Positions 5,526 through 8,475 of a stretch of DNA of 8,475 nucleotides are shown one piece after another. A model generated the notes under the pieces. The model had not been told where the DNA came from and made no database searches. It was given only the letters and a program-made list of their open reading frames with translations. Every line of letters begins with the position of its first letter. Within the stretch, counting starts at the first letter, position 1. The DNA comes from DASUMP01 sp036277635. GTDB taxonomy: Bacteria; Actinomycetota; Acidimicrobiia; IMCC26256; PALSA-610. The stretch is taken from assembly GCA_036277635.1 (NCBI GenBank), contig DASUMP010000104.1, forward strand, positions 1 to 8,475, read 5' to 3'. The position numbers and the translations under genes are program-made.

Positions 5526-5597
5526 ATCGCTCTGGGGGGCCGGACACCGGTCGGCGTGGTCGTGACAGCCTGGGGCTTGGCGGGCGAGGGGAGTGTC
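5526..5597. promoter_or_regulatory. Divergent spacer ahead of the acyl-CoA ligase gene
   Basis: This GC-rich spacer between the antitoxin gene and the ligase operon should hold the ligase promoter, but no -35/-10 pair is convincing; GTGACA near 5565 lacks a partner -10. GAGGGGAG at 5586-5593 is a good ribosome site that fixes the ligase ATG at 5598. Confidence 0.4.
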
Positions 5598-7133
5598 ATG
5601 CAGGTGCCGTTGACGATCCGTGATCACCTCGAGCGGGCCGAGCTCGTGTACGGGCGGCGCATCGGCGTGGTCGACGAGCCCGACCAGCCCGCGGCGTCGT
5701 GGGGCGAGGTCACGTACGCCCGGTTGGCCGAGCTCGCTCGCGCGCAGGCCGCGGGGCTCGACGAGCTGGGCGTGGCCCCGGGCGAGCGCGTCGCGATCGT
5801 CAGCCAGAATTCGGCGCGATTGCTCACCTCGTTCTTCGGGGTGAGCGGATCCGGACGCATCCTCGTCCCCATCAACTTCCGCCTCAACGCCGAAGAGGTC
5901 GCGTACATCGTCGAGCACTCGGGCGCGTCCGTGCTGCTCGTCGATCCCGAGCTCGACGACTCCCTGCGCGACGTCGACGCCAAGCATCGGTTCGTCATCG
6001 GCAGCGACTCGGATCGCGTGCTGTTCCCCGACGGTGTCGAGGCGCGCTCGGTGCACGTCGAGGAGCACGACACCGCGACGATCAACTACACGAGCGGCAC
6101 GACCGCGCGACCGAAAGGCGTCGAGCTCACGCACCGCAACCTGTGGATCAACGCCGCGCTGTTCGGGTGGCACATGGGTGTGAACGACCGCGACGTCTAC
6201 CTCCACACGCTGCCGATGTTCCACGCCAACGGGTGGGGCATGCCGTTCGCGGTCACGGCGATGGGCGGTCGGCACATCGTGCTGCGCAAGGTCGACGGCG
6301 CGGAGATCCTGCATCGAGTCGAGCAGCACGGCGTGACCCTGATGTGCGGCGCGCCCGCCGTGTGCGCGGCCGTGCTCGACGCCGCCGCGTCGTGGGACGG
6401 GCCGATCCCGGGCGCGGGAACCGTGCGCATCGTCGTCGCCGGCGCCCCGCCGCCGACGCGCACGATCGAGCGCATCGAACGCGAGCTCGGGTGGCAGTTC
6501 AACCAGCTGTACGGGCTCACGGAGACGTCGCCCGTGCTCACGATCAACCGCCCGCGGGCCGAGTACGCCGACCTCGACCCGACCGAGCGCGCGAAACTGC
6601 TCAGTCGTGCGGGTGCGCCGGCGTTGGGCGTGCAGATCCGCATCGACGGCCAGGGTGAAGTGCTCGCGCGCGGCAACGTCGTGCTCGAGGGCTACTGGAA
6701 CCAACCCGATGCGACCGCCGAAGCGATCGTCGACGGTTGGTTCCACACCGGCGACGGTGGCGACCTCGACGACGACCACCACCTCACGATCTCCGACCGC
6801 AAGAAGGACGTGATCATCTCCGGCGGTGAGAACGTCTCGTCGATCGAAGTGGAAGACGCGCTCTTCTCGCACCCGGCGGTCGCCGAGGCCGCGGTGATCG
6901 GCGTGCCCGACGAGAAGTGGGGGGAGACGGTGAAGGCCCTCGTCGTGCTCGCGCCGGGCGCGACTGCGACCGAATCGGAGCTGATCGAGCACTGTCGTTC
7001 GGTGCTCGCGCACTACAAGTGCCCGACGAGCATCGAGTTCCGCACCGAGCTCGCCCGCACCGCAACCGGCAAGCTCCAGAAGTTCCGCCTCCGCGGCCCC
7101 TACTGGGAAGGCCGCGACCGTCAGATCGGCTGA
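5598..7133 (+). CDS. Fatty-acyl-CoA ligase (AMP-binding, FadD-like)
   Basis: A 511-residue member of the ANL superfamily that activates a carboxylic acid, probably a medium- or long-chain fatty acid, to the acyl-adenylate and then acyl-CoA. The P-loop is INYTSGTTARPKGVELTHRN from residue 162, YGLTETSP is at 305-312, and DGWFHTGD at 379-386 carries the ATP-ribose-binding aspartate. The hinge is SDRKKD at 399-404, followed by GGENVSSIEVED from 409. ARTATGKLQKF near the end holds the adenylation lysine, K492. All core motifs are intact and the length is normal. The chain-length preference cannot be read. The ATG at 5598 follows GAGGGGAG; the frame stays open back to 5100, but that part is antisense to the toxin-antitoxin genes. 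It is the first gene of an operon with DUF2332 (three-base gap) and a PH-domain gene. Confidence 0.93.
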   Translation: MQVPLTIRDHLERAELVYGRRIGVVDEPDQPAASWGEVTYARLAELARAQAAGLDELGVAPGERVAIVSQNSARLLTSFFGVSGSGRILVPINFRLNAEEVAYIVEHSGASVLLVDPELDDSLRDVDAKHRFVIGSDSDRVLFPDGVEARSVHVEEHDTATINYTSGTTARPKGVELTHRNLWINAALFGWHMGVNDRDVYLHTLPMFHANGWGMPFAVTAMGGRHIVLRKVDGAEILHRVEQHGVTLMCGAPAVCAAVLDAAASWDGPIPGAGTVRIVVAGAPPPTRTIERIERELGWQFNQLYGLTETSPVLTINRPRAEYADLDPTERAKLLSRAGAPALGVQIRIDGQGEVLARGNVVLEGYWNQPDATAEAIVDGWFHTGDGGDLDDDHHLTISDRKKDVIISGGENVSSIEVEDALFSHPAVAEAAVIGVPDEKWGETVKALVVLAPGATATESELIEHCRSVLAHYKCPTSIEFRTELARTATGKLQKFRLRGPYWEGRDRQIG

Positions 7134-7136
7134 CCG

Positions 7137-8231
7137 ATGAGTGCTGTGGACGATCTGGCGGCGGTCTGGTTGTACGTCGCGGACACGTCGTGTCGCGGCT
7201 ACTCGCCGTTGTACGACCGGATCTGTCGCGCGGTCGCTGGCAATGACGACGTCCTCGAGCTCGTGTCCACGGCGCCTCCGGTGGGGCACAACCCGCTACT
7301 GCTGCTCGCGGCCGTGCACTACCTGGTCTTGGGTGGACTCGATCACCCGCTCGCCAGCGTCTACGCGGGCACGTCGGACGAGGATCCGGGGCCGTTGTTC
7401 ATCGACGTGTGCCTCGACCATCGTGACGAGCTGCTCTCGCTGCTCGCGACCGAGCAGGTGAACACGAACGAAGTCGGACGCGCCGCAGTGCTCGGACCCG
7501 CGTTCACCGAGGTGGCCGCGCGCTTCGGCGCGCCGTTGAGCCACCTCGACGTCGGGTGCAGCGCGGGGCTCAACCTCCTGCTCGACCGGTACCGACTCGA
7601 CTACGGCGCGGCGGGTGTGACCGGCCCTGCCGACGCCGCGGTGGAGGTCCGGTGCGACGTCGTCGGTGGGTCGCCGCCGATCGCGCCGACGCTGCCTGCG
7701 ATCGCGGGCCGGATCGGTCTCGACCGCGCGCCGGTCGATCCGCACGATCCGCACCAGTCGCGGTGGCAGCTCGCGTGCGTGTGGCCCGACACCGGTCGTC
7801 TCGAACGCACGGCGCGCGCGTTGGAGGAAGCGCGCCGCGGCCGGTATCCGCTGGTGCACGGCGATGCCGTCGAGCGCGTGGGCGATCTCGTCGCCGACCT
7901 GCCGCGCGACTCGCTCGCGGTCGTGACCACGACGTGGGTCGTCGGGTACTTCCCGGGCGAGCAACGCGCGGCGTTCCGTGATGCGCTCGCCGCTGCTTCG
8001 AACGCGCGGCCGATTGTGTGGATCAGCGCGGAAGGCGCTGGCGTCGTCGAGCTCATCCCCGACGTCCGGCCCGTGTCCGACGAGCGCGGCGTCGAGTGGA
8101 GCGTGCTGGGCCTCGCGACGTTCCGCGACGGCATTGCCAGCGCCGAGCTGCTCGGCTACGCGCATCCGCACGGCAGCGGACTCGACTGGCGAGCGTCGGC
8201 GCACCACGAACGAGCGGGAGGTGCCGCGTGA
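7137..8231 (+). CDS. DUF2332 family protein
   Basis: A 364-residue cytosolic protein of the DUF2332 family (PF10094), function unknown. Typical blocks are AAVHYLVLGGLDHPLASVYAG in the N-terminal third, the conserved NTNEVGRAAVLGPAF from 109, and HLDVGCSAGLNLLLDRYRLD from 136. The last block resembles motif I of class I SAM-dependent methyltransferases (DxGxSxG, D138 to G144), and the later TTTWVVGYFPGEQRAAF is also a conserved patch. A methyltransferase-like fold is inference; no substrate is evident. The ATG at 7137 comes three bases after the ligase stop without a clear ribosome site, so it probably depends on coupling to the ligase; GTG 7146 is a less likely start. The stop overlaps the next start as GTGA. 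Confidence 0.88.
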   Translation: MSAVDDLAAVWLYVADTSCRGYSPLYDRICRAVAGNDDVLELVSTAPPVGHNPLLLLAAVHYLVLGGLDHPLASVYAGTSDEDPGPLFIDVCLDHRDELLSLLATEQVNTNEVGRAAVLGPAFTEVAARFGAPLSHLDVGCSAGLNLLLDRYRLDYGAAGVTGPADAAVEVRCDVVGGSPPIAPTLPAIAGRIGLDRAPVDPHDPHQSRWQLACVWPDTGRLERTARALEEARRGRYPLVHGDAVERVGDLVADLPRDSLAVVTTTWVVGYFPGEQRAAFRDALAAASNARPIVWISAEGAGVVELIPDVRPVSDERGVEWSVLGLATFRDGIASAELLGYAHPHGSGLDWRASAHHERAGGAA

Positions 8232-8475
8232 TCGTCGCGCTGTTCTGGATCCCCCTCGTCCTCATCCTCGCCGCGGCGATCGTCGCGTTCCTCTCGGTCC
8301 GGCTCAGTTCGCTGCGGATCACGCGTGAGGGCGTCGAGATCCGCAACGCGTGGCAGGTACCGAAGCTGATCCCACTCGCGCGAGTCGTACGGTTCGAGGA
8401 GACCGAGCGCGTGGGTGCGTTCGGGTTCGTGCGCCCGAACACCGGCGTGCTCGTGCTCGACGACGGCTCACGCCT
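8228..8475 (+). CDS. Membrane-anchored bacterial PH-domain protein (3' end outside window)
   Basis: The start of a gene whose end is outside the window; 82 codons are visible. GTG 8228 overlaps the DUF2332 stop (GTGA) and has GGGAGG at 8216-8221, six bases upstream, which fixes the start. Residues 3-24 (IVALFWIPLVLILAAAIVAF) form one membrane helix. The soluble part then reads SSLRITREGVEIRNAWQVPK and LIPLARVVRFEETERV, ending VLVLDDGSR, the strand pattern of small bacterial PH-like domains. Such proteins are poorly characterised. It is the third gene of the ligase operon. Confidence 0.72.
   Translation, partial: MIVALFWIPLVLILAAAIVAFLSVRLSSLRITREGVEIRNAWQVPKLIPLARVVRFEETERVGAFGFVRPNTGVLVLDDGSR

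Noticed and set aside
5100..5597. N-terminal extension of the ligase frame to an ATG-like start near 5100
   Set aside because: It runs antisense through the mazF and antitoxin genes and is low-complexity Arg-rich. ATG 5598 has a good ribosome site and begins a normal ligase N-terminus.
5517..7289. 590-codon open frame on the minus strand opposite the ligase gene
   Set aside because: It is a mirror of the high-GC ligase coding frame, rich in Arg, His and Asp with no recognisable domain. The plus-strand frame carries every ANL motif.
7296..8207. 303-codon minus-strand frame opposite the DUF2332 gene
   Set aside because: The plus frame matches DUF2332 throughout; the minus frame has no domain and typical mirror composition.

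Overview
The window is strongly GC-rich, and nearly every codon of the real genes ends in G or C. Genes are tightly packed, with 3-17 base overlaps, ATGA/GTGA junctions and some GTG starts. The gene families (DUF2254, DUF2332, NYN-domain protein, hemerythrin with an actinobacterial-type C-terminus, RHH/MazF pair, FadD-like ligase, bacterial PH domain) suggest a chromosomal segment of an Actinomycetota member. An uncultured lineage such as Acidimicrobiia is possible, but the sequence does not prove the class. There is no rRNA, tRNA, transposase, integrase or CRISPR array.

Layout. (1) 1-1746, minus strand: a voltage-gated-channel-like six-helix membrane protein lacking the K+ selectivity filter, followed with a 17-base overlap by a DUF2254 membrane protein that runs off the left edge. 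(2) 1909-2301, plus: a small NYN/PIN-like protein, divergent from the channel gene. (3) 2268-3451, minus: a cupin and an HHE hemerythrin joined by an ATGA junction; the hemerythrin end overlaps the NYN gene tail by 34 bases. (4) 3452-3523: a short AT-rich divergent control region with inverted and direct repeats and a good promoter for the cupin side. (5) 3524-4186, plus: a TetR-type regulator, the obvious candidate controller of the cupin-hemerythrin pair. (6) 4228-4262: a strong hairpin between tetR and the next gene. (7) 4278-4988, plus: a membrane-anchored SRPBCC-fold protein. (8) 4992-5511, minus: an RHH antitoxin/MazF toxin pair whose start codon lies in a perfect palindrome. (9) 5598-8475, plus: a probable operon of fatty-acyl-CoA ligase, DUF2332 protein and a PH-domain membrane protein that runs off the right edge.

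How they work together. The cupin, hemerythrin and TetR genes look like one self-contained regulated unit (metal-binding cupin plus di-iron protein). The MazEF pair is a self-regulated toxin-antitoxin module. The channel-like protein and DUF2254 protein probably act in the membrane together or are at least co-expressed. The ligase operon links fatty-acid activation to two poorly characterised proteins. I see no clear, wholly new multi-gene defence or biosynthetic system. The least ordinary items are the channel relative without a filter, the compact tetR/cupin control region, and the hairpin ahead of the SRPBCC gene.
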